Of a stretch of DNA of 21,004 nt, positions 14,529 through 21,004 are shown piece by piece; within the stretch, counting starts at the first letter, position 1; every line of letters starts with the position of its first letter. The stretch lies in NCBI RefSeq assembly GCF_022288825.1, contig NZ_JAKOOW010000009.1:48528-69531 (forward strand). The letters run 5' to 3'. The position numbers and the translations under genes are program-made. Source of the DNA: Kingella pumchi. Its GTDB lineage: Bacteria > Pseudomonadota > Gammaproteobacteria > Burkholderiales > Neisseriaceae. The notes below the pieces were generated by a model, which made no database searches, was not told where the DNA came from, and saw nothing but the letters and a program-made list of their open reading frames with translations.

Positions 14529-15239
14529 TTAGCGTTTCTCAAACACCAAATCCCACACGCCGTGTCCCAGCCGTTTGCCGCGCGCTTCAAATTTGGTTTC
14601 GGGGCGGTAAGACGGGGTAGGCGCGTAGTCGGCGGCGGTGTTTTGCAGTTCGGCAAAGCTGCTCAAGACTTCCAGCATCTGCTCGGCGTATTCCTGCCAG
14701 TCGGTGGCCAGGTGGATGTAGCCGCCGCTTTTGAGTTTGGGCAGCAGCTTGGCAACAAACGGGGCTTGGATCAGGCGGCGTTTGTTGTGGCGTTTTTTGT
14801 GCCAGGGGTCGGGGAAGAAGATGTGGATGCCGTCCAAGCTGCTCTCGCCGAGCATGGATTCGACGACTTCCACAGCATCGTGGCGCATCACGCGGATGTT
14901 GGTGATTTGGTTTTCGGCGATGAGTTTGAGCAGGTTGCCGACGCCCGGGCCGTGGACGTCGATGGCGAGAAAGTCTTTTTCCGGCAGTCTTTGGGCGATT
15001 TCGGCGGTGGCGGTGCCCATACCGAAGCCGATTTCCAGGACTTTCGGATTATCACGGCCGAAAGCGGCGTTCAGATCGACGGGGGCAGCCTGAAAATCCA
15101 GGCCGAACTGCGGCCAGTTTTCGTCGATAGCGCGCTGCTGGGCGGCGGTCATATGGCCCTGGCGCAGGACGAAGGATTTGATGCCGCGCCGTTGTCCGCT
15201 GTCGGCAGCGTTATCGGGCTGTTGGGGGATGTCGGTCAT
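14529..15239 (-). CDS. trmB: tRNA (guanine-N7-)-methyltransferase
   Basis: SAM-dependent enzyme that makes m7G46 in the variable loop of tRNAs. It has 236 residues, as is usual for proteobacterial TrmB. The SAM motif is EIGFGMGT at 69-76, the acidic end of motif II is in DVHGPGVGN (94-102), and the family-specific FPDPWHKKRHNKRR is at 142-155, followed by ATDWQEY at 178-184. The N-terminal 20 residues are variable. FQAAPVD near residue 49 is encoded by an uptake-sequence copy. Start ATG is at 15239-15237. The stop lies directly next to an uptake-sequence copy. Confidence 0.96.
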   Translation of the reverse strand: MTDIPQQPDNAADSGQRRGIKSFVLRQGHMTAAQQRAIDENWPQFGLDFQAAPVDLNAAFGRDNPKVLEIGFGMGTATAEIAQRLPEKDFLAIDVHGPGVGNLLKLIAENQITNIRVMRHDAVEVVESMLGESSLDGIHIFFPDPWHKKRHNKRRLIQAPFVAKLLPKLKSGGYIHLATDWQEYAEQMLEVLSSFAELQNTAADYAPTPSYRPETKFEARGKRLGHGVWDLVFEKR

Positions 15240-15290
15240 GGTGTGGTTTTCCGTGGTTTGGGTTTTCAGGCTGCTTGGGGTGGTTTAAAA

Positions 15291-15334
15291 CAGGCAGCCT
15301 GAAAAGTATGGCGCAAGGCTTTTCAGGCTGCCTG
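15291..15334 (-). terminator. Uptake-sequence terminator of the amidotransferase gene
   Basis: CAGGCAGCCTGAAAAG (15291-15306) pairs perfectly with CTTTTCAGGCTGCCTG (15319-15334). On the minus strand it follows the amidotransferase stop, with TTTTAAACC after the stem as a modest U-rich tail. It separates that gene from trmB. Confidence 0.75.
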
Positions 15335-15345
15335 AAAAGGCTGAA

Positions 15346-16188
15346 TCAATAGCCCACGCCCTGGCTTCGGGCGATTTCCAGCCCTTTTTCGCGGCTGAGA
15401 TAAACGGGGTTTTCCGGCAGGCTGCGCAGGATAACGTCGCCGTGCTGAAACAGCGCCAATTCGTCGCAGGCGAGCTGGTGCCAGTGTTCGTTGGCGGTTA
15501 GCGGCAGGGTGGCGATAACGGCGACGCGGTCGTCAGGGGTCGTCACTTGGGAAAAGTCGATGGCCAGATCGTCGTCCACCAGCTGCGCTTGGCCGAAGGG
15601 GGCTTTGCGCACGATGTAAAACAAAAGCGTGCTGGCGTGGGCGAACATCATTTCGCCGTTGGACATAATGAAATTGAACATGCCGTGTGCGCGGATTTCT
15701 TCGGTCAGCTCGCGCACGGCATCAAAGAGCACGTCGGTGGCGGGTTTGGTGTTAAAACGGTTGCGCAGCGATTCGAGAATGTGGCAGAAGGCGCGCTCGG
15801 AATCGGTGTTGCCGACGGTTTGGTAAAACTTGCCGGCGGGCGGGTTGAAGGATTTCAGGTTGCCGTTGTGGGCAAACAGCCAGTATTCGCCCCACAGCTC
15901 GCGCTGGAAGGGGTGGGTGTTTTCCAGCGTGGTGTGGCCCTGGGTGGCTTTGCGGATGTGGGCGACGACGTTGGTGGATTTGATGCGGTAGCTGTTGACC
16001 AGATCGGCCACGGGGGAGTGGGCACAGGGTTTGTCGTCGAGAAACAGGCGCAGGCCTTTGCCTTCGAAAAAGCCGATGCCGAAGCCGTCGGTGTGGCGGT
16101 CGGTCAGGCCGCCGCGCATGCGGAAGCCTTCGAACGAGAATGCGATGTCGGTGGGCACGTTGCAGTTCATGCCCAGAAGTTGGCACAT
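15346..16188 (-). CDS. Class II glutamine amidotransferase (YafJ/EgtC-like)
   Basis: A 280-residue N-terminal-nucleophile hydrolase. Cys2 would be the catalytic nucleophile after removal of Met1 (MCQLLGMN). Other features of the class II GATase fold are RHTDGFGIGFF (about 31-41), AHIRKATQG, the oxyanion loop FAHNGNL and GNTDSERAF. The length and motif set match stand-alone YafJ-type proteins; EgtC of ergothioneine synthesis is related, but no ergothioneine genes are nearby. The physiological substrate is unknown. AAGGATT lies just before the start codon as ribosome site. It is one of four minus-strand genes in a row, each with its own terminator, so they are probably separate transcripts. Confidence 0.88.
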   Translation of the reverse strand: MCQLLGMNCNVPTDIAFSFEGFRMRGGLTDRHTDGFGIGFFEGKGLRLFLDDKPCAHSPVADLVNSYRIKSTNVVAHIRKATQGHTTLENTHPFQRELWGEYWLFAHNGNLKSFNPPAGKFYQTVGNTDSERAFCHILESLRNRFNTKPATDVLFDAVRELTEEIRAHGMFNFIMSNGEMMFAHASTLLFYIVRKAPFGQAQLVDDDLAIDFSQVTTPDDRVAVIATLPLTANEHWHQLACDELALFQHGDVILRSLPENPVYLSREKGLEIARSQGVGY

Positions 16189-16214
16189 GATGAATCCTTG
16201 GAAGTGGTCGGTTT

Positions 16215-16231
16215 TTTCAGGCTGCCTGAAA
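16215..16231. repeat. Palindromic uptake sequence upstream of the amidotransferase
   Basis: TTTCAGGCTGCCTGAAA occupies 16215-16231. It is one of the full palindromic sites that carry the AGGCTGCCTGAA word on one strand and AGGCAGCCTGAA on the other. Confidence 0.85.
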
Positions 16232-16253
16232 GATTAGGCCGGGCTGGATAAAA

Positions 16254-16293
16254 GGCAGCCTGAAAACGTAAAACGCGGTGCTTTCAGGCTGCC
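16254..16293 (-). terminator. Uptake-sequence terminator of hslO
   Basis: GGCAGCCTGAAA (16254-16265) pairs with TTTCAGGCTGCC (16282-16293) around a 16-base loop. On the minus strand it is followed by TTTTATCC, a partial U-tract. It lies just after the hslO stop. Confidence 0.7.
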
Positions 16294-16317
16294 CAATCTT
16301 ATCACAGCCGGCCGGCG

Positions 16318-17205
16318 CTACTGGATGGTGGCGCGGCTGAGTGCGGCGTCGCCGAACAGGTTTTGTACTTCTTCTTCGTCGAAAGTGTATTTTTCGTTGC
16401 AAAAATCGCAGCCTACGGTGATGCTGCCTTCTTCGGCCACTACGTCGCCGACTTCTTTGGCACCCAGAAGCAGCAGCATATCGCTCACTTTGGCGCGCGA
16501 GCAGCTGCAGGCAAATTCCATATTTTCTTCGGGGAAAACGCGCGGCGGGGTTTCGTGAAACAGGCGGTACAGCAGGTTTTGTCCATCCAGCTCAAGCAGT
16601 TCTTTGGCAGTGGCGGTTTGCGCCAGCGTATCCAGATGCTGCCAATCGGCGTTATCTTGCCCGCTGTCGTGGCCGGGCAGGCGCTGCAGCAGCAGGCCGG
16701 CGGCGTTGTTGTCGTCGGCGGCGAGCACAAAGCGGCTGTTGAGCTGCTCGGAGCGCAGCATATAGCTGTCGAGCATGGCGGCGATGCTGCCGCCTTCGAG
16801 CGGCACCATGCCCTGCCAGGTTTCGCCGTTTTCAGGCTGCAGGGTAATGACGAACACGCCGCCGCTGCCCAGCAGTTCGGCCAGGCCGGCGTCGTTGGCG
16901 ATGGCGGCGTCTTCGTCCCAGCGGGCGGTGGCGCGGCAGGTGCGGCCGTAGGTGGCTTCGACCACCAGCATTTTCAGCACGCCCTGACCCTGCACCTGCA
17001 GAATCAGCGTGCCGGCTTCTTTCAGATTGCCCGAGAGCAGGGCGCCGGCGGCCAAGAGTTCGCCCAGCGCGCGGCGGATGGCGGCCGGATAGTGCTTGCG
17101 CCCGACAATGTGCTGCCAAACGCTGTCGAGCCGGACATGGGCGCCGCGCACCGGCATATTGTCGAAAATAAAACGGGTTCGGATGTCGTTTTCGGGAGTG
17201 TGCAT
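16318..17205 (-). CDS. hslO: Redox-regulated chaperone Hsp33
   Basis: Cytoplasmic holdase chaperone switched on by oxidative unfolding. The 295 residues fit the family. The C-terminal zinc switch is complete: CSC with C233 and C235, then C266 and C269 in CDFC, giving the CxC-x30-CxxC arrangement. The N-terminal domain has the typical GELLAAGALLSGNLK stretch near residues 48-62. In its reduced form the four cysteines bind Zn; peroxide or bleach forms disulfides and exposes the binding surface. GGAA lies shortly before the ATG at 17205. The hfq terminator at 17291-17317 separates it from the upstream gene. Confidence 0.97.
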   Translation of the reverse strand: MHTPENDIRTRFIFDNMPVRGAHVRLDSVWQHIVGRKHYPAAIRRALGELLAAGALLSGNLKEAGTLILQVQGQGVLKMLVVEATYGRTCRATARWDEDAAIANDAGLAELLGSGGVFVITLQPENGETWQGMVPLEGGSIAAMLDSYMLRSEQLNSRFVLAADDNNAAGLLLQRLPGHDSGQDNADWQHLDTLAQTATAKELLELDGQNLLYRLFHETPPRVFPEENMEFACSCSRAKVSDMLLLLGAKEVGDVVAEEGSITVGCDFCNEKYTFDEEEVQNLFGDAALSRATIQ

Positions 17206-17290
17206 GATGGTTCCAATGTGTGCAGAGCCGGCGATATGGGTTTGGGCAGCCTGAAAATCAAGCCGTCGGCAGCGGCAAATGCGCCGCGAT

Positions 17291-17317
17291 AAAAAACGCC
17301 CGCCGTAAAAGGCGGGC
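17291..17317 (-). terminator. Rho-independent terminator of hfq
   Basis: On the minus strand GCCCGCC, a TTTTAC loop, GGCGGGC and then GTTTTTT form a compact GC-rich terminator 17 bases after the hfq stop. Unlike most terminators here it is not made of uptake sequences. Confidence 0.9.
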
Positions 17318-17333
17318 GGCGGCGTGTTGCGGC

Positions 17334-17624
17334 TTACTGGCCGGCGTCGGGCGCGGTTTCCACCTGCTGCATGGCCGGACGGGTGGATGCTTTGGGCACA
17401 TCGTGCTGCAGGCTGACGGCACGGGCGGGAACGATGGTGGAAATGGCGTGTTTGTAAACCATCTGGGTAACGGAAGTGTTGCGCAGCAGCACAACGTATT
17501 GGTCGAAAGATTCAACCTGGCCTTGTAGTTTGATGCCGTTTACCAGATAGATGGACACCGGAACGTGTTCGCGGCGCAGGGCATTCAGGAAAGGGTCTTG
17601 CAGTAATTGGCCTTTGGCTGTCAT
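17334..17624 (-). CDS. hfq: RNA chaperone Hfq
   Basis: Hexameric Sm-like protein that pairs small RNAs with mRNAs. It has 96 residues from the ATG at 17624; the frame stays open further upstream, but the added part is not conserved, and GGAG lies 7 bases before this ATG. The Sm1 region QDPFLNALRREHVPVSIYLVNGIKLQGQVESFDQY covers about residues 9-43, and the Sm2 signature YKHAISTIVP sits at 57-66. The sequence is nearly that of meningococcal Hfq, including the NTSVTQM insertion, which supports a Neisseriaceae host. A less conserved acidic C-terminal tail follows. The prophage integrase lies directly upstream. Confidence 0.97.
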   Translation of the reverse strand: MTAKGQLLQDPFLNALRREHVPVSIYLVNGIKLQGQVESFDQYVVLLRNTSVTQMVYKHAISTIVPARAVSLQHDVPKASTRPAMQQVETAPDAGQ

Positions 17625-17655
17625 GTTGGGACTCCGATTATTGTTATGATGCGTT

Positions 17656-17674
17656 AAAAAAGGCGCGAACGCCT
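17656..17674 (-). terminator. Terminator-like hairpin just upstream of hfq
   Basis: On the minus strand AGGCG, a TTCG tetraloop, CGCCT and a T6 run make a textbook intrinsic terminator only 32 bases before the hfq ATG. It could end the integrase transcript or an older upstream gene. It also lies downstream of the best hfq promoter candidate. Confidence 0.7.
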
Positions 17675-17687
17675 GAAAAACAGGGCG

Positions 17688-17717
17688 ATTGTATCGTGGA
17701 ATGCTCTTAAAGGACAA
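17688..17717 (-). promoter_or_regulatory. Candidate hfq promoter
   Basis: On the minus strand TTGTCC (17717-17712) and TACAAT (17693-17688) are separated by 18 bases. Transcription would start near 17681, and the terminator-like hairpin would then fall at the 5' end of the transcript. No better pair was seen between the hairpin and the ATG, where only about 30 bases remain. Confidence 0.5.
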
Positions 17718-17742
17718 TAAAAGTATTTACTATTTTGAAATG

Positions 17743-17773
17743 AAATAGGATTTTAATTAAATCTTTCCTATTT
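17743..17773. repeat. A/T-rich inverted repeat next to the integrase stop
   Basis: AAATAGGA (17743-17750) is complementary to TCCTATTT (17766-17773) around a 15-base A/T-rich centre, followed by GTTTTT on the plus strand. It may be a terminator for the integrase or part of the attachment region. The two cannot be separated without the other element end. Confidence 0.45.
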
Positions 17774-17806
17774 GTTTTTCCGCAAATCCGCGAATGTTCC
17801 GCAAAA

Positions 17807-18859
17807 CTAACTTATCAGCTGGATGATTGGTTTGATAATTTTCCCTTTTCGGATATAGGTGTTTGTCATCTGTTCCGACGAATGTCCCAGTTGTTCTTTA
17901 GCAGCATTACGGTCGGCGGCAAGGTATAGGTCTGTGCCGCTCTTTGCACGCAGATCGCGGAACTGAAATGCTTCCAGCTCTTCACTCATTTCGGGGTACT
18001 GGGCAATCAGCTTTCTGCGCAATGCGAGAAAGTTTTTTGCCAGCAAACTCCTTGTCAGTGCACCGCCGCGTGCGTTGCGGAACAAGTTGCCTTGTGTTTC
18101 GGGCGGGCAGATGCGGTCAAAGATGGTTTTCAGGCTGCCTGAAATCTCAAACCGCAGCTTCTTTCCCGTTTTCTGTTGTGTAATGTGCAGGATGCCGTCC
18201 ACGATTTGGCTGCTGTTGATGCCGACAATATCCACCGGTCGCTGCCCAGTCAGATAGGCAATATCCATCAAGTCGCGCATCTGCTGGTCTGCATGTTGGT
18301 AAACCATCCGGAAAATCCGGTCTTCGACATAGTGGTCGCGGCGGCTCTTGGGAAACCGTTTCACGCCTGATGCCGGATTGGCTGCCGAGGTATAACCTAT
18401 GTTGCGAGCGTGGTTGAAGATGGTTACAAACAGCCCGATTTCGATATTTGCCGCCGCAGGGCTGTCTTTTCGCCAATCGAGATACTGGCGGATGTGCTGC
18501 GGTTGAATTTGGTCTAGCGGCGCGTCCGGATTGCCAAAAAAGCAGATCAGGTTTTTCAGCAGCAGGCGGCTGTTTCTCTGCGTATTATCTGCCCGATGCA
18601 CCAACACGTCAGCGGTATAGCGCGCAGCCGCAGCGGTAAACGTTGCGGCTGCCGCTGCCTGACTGCCCTCTTGCTCCAGCCGGCCCCACTCCTGCACCGC
18701 CAGTACATAATCCGTGCCCAGCGGATATTCTTTACGACGGCCGTTTTCATCGCGGCCGTCGTAAAAGTAATAAGTAACCACCGTTCCGTTTTTGCGGGTG
18801 CGTTTGCGCGCCCGCATTCCCTTCGGCAGATTGAGATTGACTGTAGGGCGTCGGCCCAT
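17807..18859 (-). CDS. int: Phage tyrosine-type integrase
   Basis: A 350-residue site-specific recombinase that would integrate the element. The N-terminal arm-binding part has RKRTRKNGTVVTYYFYDGRDENGRRKEYPLG-like sequence, followed by a SAM-like core-binding domain (about 95-175). The catalytic domain shows TGQRPVD with the first Arg near residue 210, FRDLRAKSGTDL in place of the usual HxLR box, and LGHSSEQMTNTYIRK with the nucleophilic Tyr. Arg in place of the first His of HxLR is seen in many phage integrases with an RDLRAK box. Start ATG 18859 lies a few bases from the DUF4224 stop. The gene contains one palindromic uptake sequence at 18128-18144. Confidence 0.93.
   Translation of the reverse strand: MGRRPTVNLNLPKGMRARKRTRKNGTVVTYYFYDGRDENGRRKEYPLGTDYVLAVQEWGRLEQEGSQAAAAATFTAAAARYTADVLVHRADNTQRNSRLLLKNLICFFGNPDAPLDQIQPQHIRQYLDWRKDSPAAANIEIGLFVTIFNHARNIGYTSAANPASGVKRFPKSRRDHYVEDRIFRMVYQHADQQMRDLMDIAYLTGQRPVDIVGINSSQIVDGILHITQQKTGKKLRFEISGSLKTIFDRICPPETQGNLFRNARGGALTRSLLAKNFLALRRKLIAQYPEMSEELEAFQFRDLRAKSGTDLYLAADRNAAKEQLGHSSEQMTNTYIRKGKIIKPIIQLIS
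18128..18144. repeat. Palindromic uptake sequence inside the integrase gene
   Basis: TTTCAGGCTGCCTGAAA is a perfect copy within the catalytic domain coding region, translated as ISGSLKT on the gene strand. It is the only full copy seen in the prophage part of the window. Confidence 0.9.
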
Positions 18860-18863
18860 GCTG

Positions 18864-19091
18864 CTATCCTTTCATAATCGCCGGCCGCCATTGTGCTTGC
18901 GGTTTGGCTGTCGGCTGTTTCTTGTTTTTAAACCCTTCCACCGTACTGCGGCAGACAACCGGCCTGCCGCTGGCCGAGGGCGTAAACGCAATACCGATGC
19001 GCCGCAGGTGCTCGCGCTGTTTGGCCGGCTGCTTGTAGCCGGTCAGCTGGCAGACTTCATTTTCAGTCAGAAAAAACGGTTCCGTATCCAT
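18864..19091 (-). CDS. DUF4224 small phage protein
   Basis: A 75-residue protein with the DUF4224 pattern: FLTENEVCQLTGYKQPAKQREHLRRIGI at about 7-34, then GRPVVCRSTVEGF. The first part looks like a small winged or helix-turn-helix DNA-binding fold. Members usually sit directly before a phage integrase, as here, where the stop is four bases from the integrase start. That position suggests an excisionase or directionality role, but this is inference. It is probably co-transcribed with int. Confidence 0.82.
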   Translation of the reverse strand: MDTEPFFLTENEVCQLTGYKQPAKQREHLRRIGIAFTPSASGRPVVCRSTVEGFKNKKQPTAKPQAQWRPAIMKG

Positions 19092-19106
19092 GTTTTGCTT
19101 CTCCGG

Positions 19107-19460
19107 TTATGGTGCATATGGCGGTTGGGGAAGCGGCTGCCAGTGGGTTACTCCGTCAATAATTTTTCCGCCCATCTCCCAGCGGCAAAAGAGTTTGTCG
19201 TAATCTGCGACGAAAACATTGCCTAACTTTGTAGAGACTATATTGCGGCCATAATATTTAGGCCGACTGTCCTTGGCATTTTTTATCCAGCCGCCTTGTT
19301 CGGCGCGGGCAAGCCATGCGGAAAATAATTGATGATCGGCTGTGCTTTTGTATTGGAGCTCGCCTTCGATATCTACCAAGACGGACGGTTCTTCTCCCGC
19401 CCATCTGCGATACCATGCTTCAAACGCGGTGCGCTCTTGTTCGATTTGTTCCGGTGTCAT
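19107..19460 (-). CDS. DUF551-like phage accessory protein
   Basis: A 117-residue protein. The C-terminal VTHWQPLPQPP is the signature of DUF551 phage proteins. The N-terminal FEAWYRRW and the central LFSAWLARAEQGGW resemble Ea22-like accessory proteins of lambdoid phages that often carry a DUF551 tail. No catalytic motif is visible and the function is unknown. The ATG overlaps the stop of the methyltransferase gene (19457-19460), so it is likely translationally coupled to it. Confidence 0.75.
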   Translation of the reverse strand: MTPEQIEQERTAFEAWYRRWAGEEPSVLVDIEGELQYKSTADHQLFSAWLARAEQGGWIKNAKDSRPKYYGRNIVSTKLGNVFVADYDKLFCRWEMGGKIIDGVTHWQPLPQPPYAP

Positions 19461-20749
19461 TTCCCTGTCCTTTTTTCTCTAAAAAAATCTTGAATCCTTT
19501 TCCCTATCCAACGCATCACCGGCACGGCCATGCTGTTGCCGATGGCTTTGTAGCGCAGGCTGTCCGGACAGTCGGCGGCAGATTTGCTGCGCCACGGGAT
19601 TTGCGTGTGCCCGGCCGGGAAGCCTTGCAGGCGTTCGCACTCTACCGGCATCAGGCGGCGCACCTGCAGGCCGTCGGATACGGCGTGGCGGTCGGTGGTG
19701 GTTAGGGTGTAGGCAATACCGGTATCGGACACACCCAGCCCGTTGCCGCCGCCGGTTGGCGCTTTGTTGATGGTGCTGCCGTCGATGCAGACGACATTGG
19801 TGTTGCCGCTGTGCTGGCAGTCCAATGTAAACGCCTTGTCGGAGGTGCAGGGGTCTTGCCGCCCGTGTACGACGATTAGGTCGGTGGCATCTTTGTGGTC
19901 GCGGGCTTTGACGGTGCTGGCGGTGTTGTCTTGGATGTAGTCGCCGAAGCCACGCATACGGCAGGCAAGCAGGGTCTCGCTGCCGCCCTGCACGGCGCCG
20001 CCACTGGCCCTTACCGTGCCGCAGACGGCGGATTGTTTGTAGGTTCCAAAGCTGCCCTCAATAAAGGCGTCAGGGTTTTGCCCCGCCTCTGCGCCCGTTG
20101 CAGGATGCCCTGCTTGGCTTTGTCGCTCAAAAAGTATTTCGGCGGGGTCGATGTTTCCAGCACCTGCCACAAGGAAGACGCGGCGGCGGCGCTGGGGGAC
20201 TCCGAAAAATTGGGCATCGAGGACGCGCCAGGCGATTTCTCGGGTTGGGCCAAGCACAGCACCCGCGTTCGTCCATTTTTTCCCTGCCGGCTCAAGCGGT
20301 AGGCTTTCTCCGGCCAGCCCGCCCAAAAAACAGCCGAAGGCGTTGTCTTTGGTGTTGAGCACGCCCGGCACGTTTTCCCAGACGAGGATGCAGGGCGGCT
20401 GCCCGTTTCGGGCGCGAATAAAGTCAATTGCATCTAAAATCCTAATCAAGACTAAGGTTAAATTGCCGCGCTCGTCGTCCAGGCTGCCGCGCAACCCGGC
20501 AACAGAAAAGGCCTGGCAGGGCGTGCCGCCGACAAGGATGTCTGGCGCTTCAACCGCGCCGGAGAGGATTTTGCCGACGAGCAGGGTCATGTCGCCGTGG
20601 TTGGGGACGTGCGGCCAATGGTGTTTTAAAACGGCAGAGGGGAAGGGCTCGATTTCGGCAAACCATGCGGGCTGCCAGCCGAGCGGCTCCCACGCCACGG
20701 ATGCGGCTTCGATGCCGCTGCACAGGCTGCCGTAGCGCATTTCAGGCAT
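19457..20749 (-). CDS. C5-cytosine DNA methyltransferase (phage type)
   Basis: A 430-residue enzyme that would transfer methyl from SAM to C5 of cytosine in a specific DNA word. Conserved motifs in order: motif I SLCSGIEAASVAW (8-20), motif IV GGTPCQAFSVAG with catalytic C78, motif VI ENV (125-127), motif VIII QRRRRVF (186-192), and motif X GNSMAVP (404-410). The roughly 200-residue stretch between VIII and X should be the target recognition domain; it contains GTVRASGGAVQGGSE and AYTLTTTDRHAVSDG, motifs common in phage-borne enzymes. No restriction nuclease gene is visible beside it, so it is probably an orphan methylase that protects phage DNA or marks the host. The recognition word cannot be predicted. 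It overlaps both neighbouring genes. Confidence 0.93.
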   Translation of the reverse strand: MPEMRYGSLCSGIEAASVAWEPLGWQPAWFAEIEPFPSAVLKHHWPHVPNHGDMTLLVGKILSGAVEAPDILVGGTPCQAFSVAGLRGSLDDERGNLTLVLIRILDAIDFIRARNGQPPCILVWENVPGVLNTKDNAFGCFLGGLAGESLPLEPAGKKWTNAGAVLGPTREIAWRVLDAQFFGVPQRRRRVFLVAGAGNIDPAEILFERQSQAGHPATGAEAGQNPDAFIEGSFGTYKQSAVCGTVRASGGAVQGGSETLLACRMRGFGDYIQDNTASTVKARDHKDATDLIVVHGRQDPCTSDKAFTLDCQHSGNTNVVCIDGSTINKAPTGGGNGLGVSDTGIAYTLTTTDRHAVSDGLQVRRLMPVECERLQGFPAGHTQIPWRSKSAADCPDSLRYKAIGNSMAVPVMRWIGKRIQDFFREKRTGK

Positions 20750-20987
20750 CCTTTTCCTGTGTCCCGGTGTTTTCTTTATCCATCTGCATTGCCATATCGA
20801 TAGCGTCGCGCAGACTGTGCAGGTTGCACGCTGCGCATTCGGCGGGAAGTTGGACGTTGCCGATGCGGTTGTCGCGGGCGGCCAGCCAGTCCAGCCGCAC
20901 GGTGTCGGGATGGGGGATGAGCGTAACGTGCTTTCCCGAGCATCTGTAAAGGCTGCCGTCTTCTGTGGCTAGGGTACAGGAGGACAA
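20742..20987 (-). CDS. Unknown small phage protein, start uncertain
   Basis: An open frame of 81 residues overlapping the methyltransferase start by 8 bases. I do not recognise a family. It has four cysteines, C4, C16, C50 and C53, of which the last two (CAAC) could bind a metal together with H56 (inference). It ends in a hydrophilic tail. The only start inside the window is TTG 20987 without a good ribosome site, and the frame is open to the window edge, so the true start may lie beyond 21004. Confidence 0.5.
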   Translation of the reverse strand: MSSCTLATEDGSLYRCSGKHVTLIPHPDTVRLDWLAARDNRIGNVQLPAECAACNLHSLRDAIDMAMQMDKENTGTQEKDA

Positions 20988-21004
20988 ATACCCACGAAGA
21001 TAAA

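Larger units (their letters stand above)
17720..21004 (-). mobile_element. Integrase end of a prophage-like element (continues off window)
   Basis: Five closely packed minus-strand genes have phage character: tyrosine integrase, DUF4224, DUF551-like, a C5 DNA methyltransferase and an unknown small protein. Several overlap by 1-8 bases. Full 12-base uptake words, common everywhere else, are absent from 18.2 kb onward. The left edge is not defined: attachment probably lies between the hfq promoter and the integrase stop (17680-17806), and no duplicated att core can be recognised with only one end visible. Confidence 0.75.

Noticed and set aside
1..17258. Regularly recurring GGCTGCCTGAA words as a CRISPR array or insertion-sequence ends
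   Set aside because: Spacing is irregular, copies lie in and between genes in both orientations, and no repeat-spacer unit exists; they are uptake-sequence words.
17625..17717. A 31-residue N-terminal extension of Hfq
   Set aside because: The extension is unlike any Hfq, lacks a ribosome site, and overlaps the terminator-like hairpin; the inner ATG at 17624 has GGAG in place.
17625..17806. A tRNA gene as prophage target
   Set aside because: No cloverleaf, T-arm or anticodon arm pattern was found in this gap.

Overview
The window looks like chromosomal DNA of a member of the Neisseriaceae (Betaproteobacteria). Two things point there. First, it holds dozens of copies of a DNA-uptake-sequence-like word, TTTCAGGCTGCCTGAAA and its complement, matching the AGGCTGCCTGAA and AGGCAGCCTGAA dialects reported for Simonsiella and Kingella relatives rather than the GCCGTCTGAA of N. 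meningitidis. Second, the Hfq sequence is almost the meningococcal one. The genus cannot be fixed from this alone.

Region 1 (1-7.6 kb, + strand) is the unusual part. A 1756-residue protein joins a DnaQ-like exonuclease domain, a complete RecQ (SF2) helicase and a complete UvrD-like (SF1) helicase. After a terminator comes a 624-residue membrane protein with a basic, uptake-sequence-derived N-terminus, three membrane segments resembling the Pycsar effector domain (PycTM, DUF5706), and a C-terminal DUF3616-type beta-propeller. No cyclase lies beside it, so this is not a canonical Pycsar operon.

Region 2 (7.6-17.7 kb) is housekeeping: lptM-lysA (minus) diverging from cyaY (plus); leuC, a VOC-fold protein, an entericidin-like lipoprotein and leuD (plus); an NhaC-family antiporter (plus); then trmB, a class II glutamine amidotransferase, hslO and hfq (all minus). 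Most genes end in hairpins built from two inverted uptake sequences, which serve as intrinsic terminators.

Region 3 (about 17.7 kb to the end) is one end of a prophage or related integrated element, all on the minus strand and closely packed: a small protein continuing to or past the window edge, a C5-cytosine DNA methyltransferase, a DUF551-like protein, a DUF4224 protein and a tyrosine integrase. The integrase gene ends close to the hfq promoter region, so the attachment site probably lies within 17.68-17.81 kb. Apart from one copy inside the integrase, full-length uptake words are missing here, consistent with foreign origin.

There is no gene-free stretch over 300 bases. The longest gaps are 12705-12956, 9508-9751 and 17625-17806, each described below. 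No rRNA, tRNA or CRISPR array was recognised.
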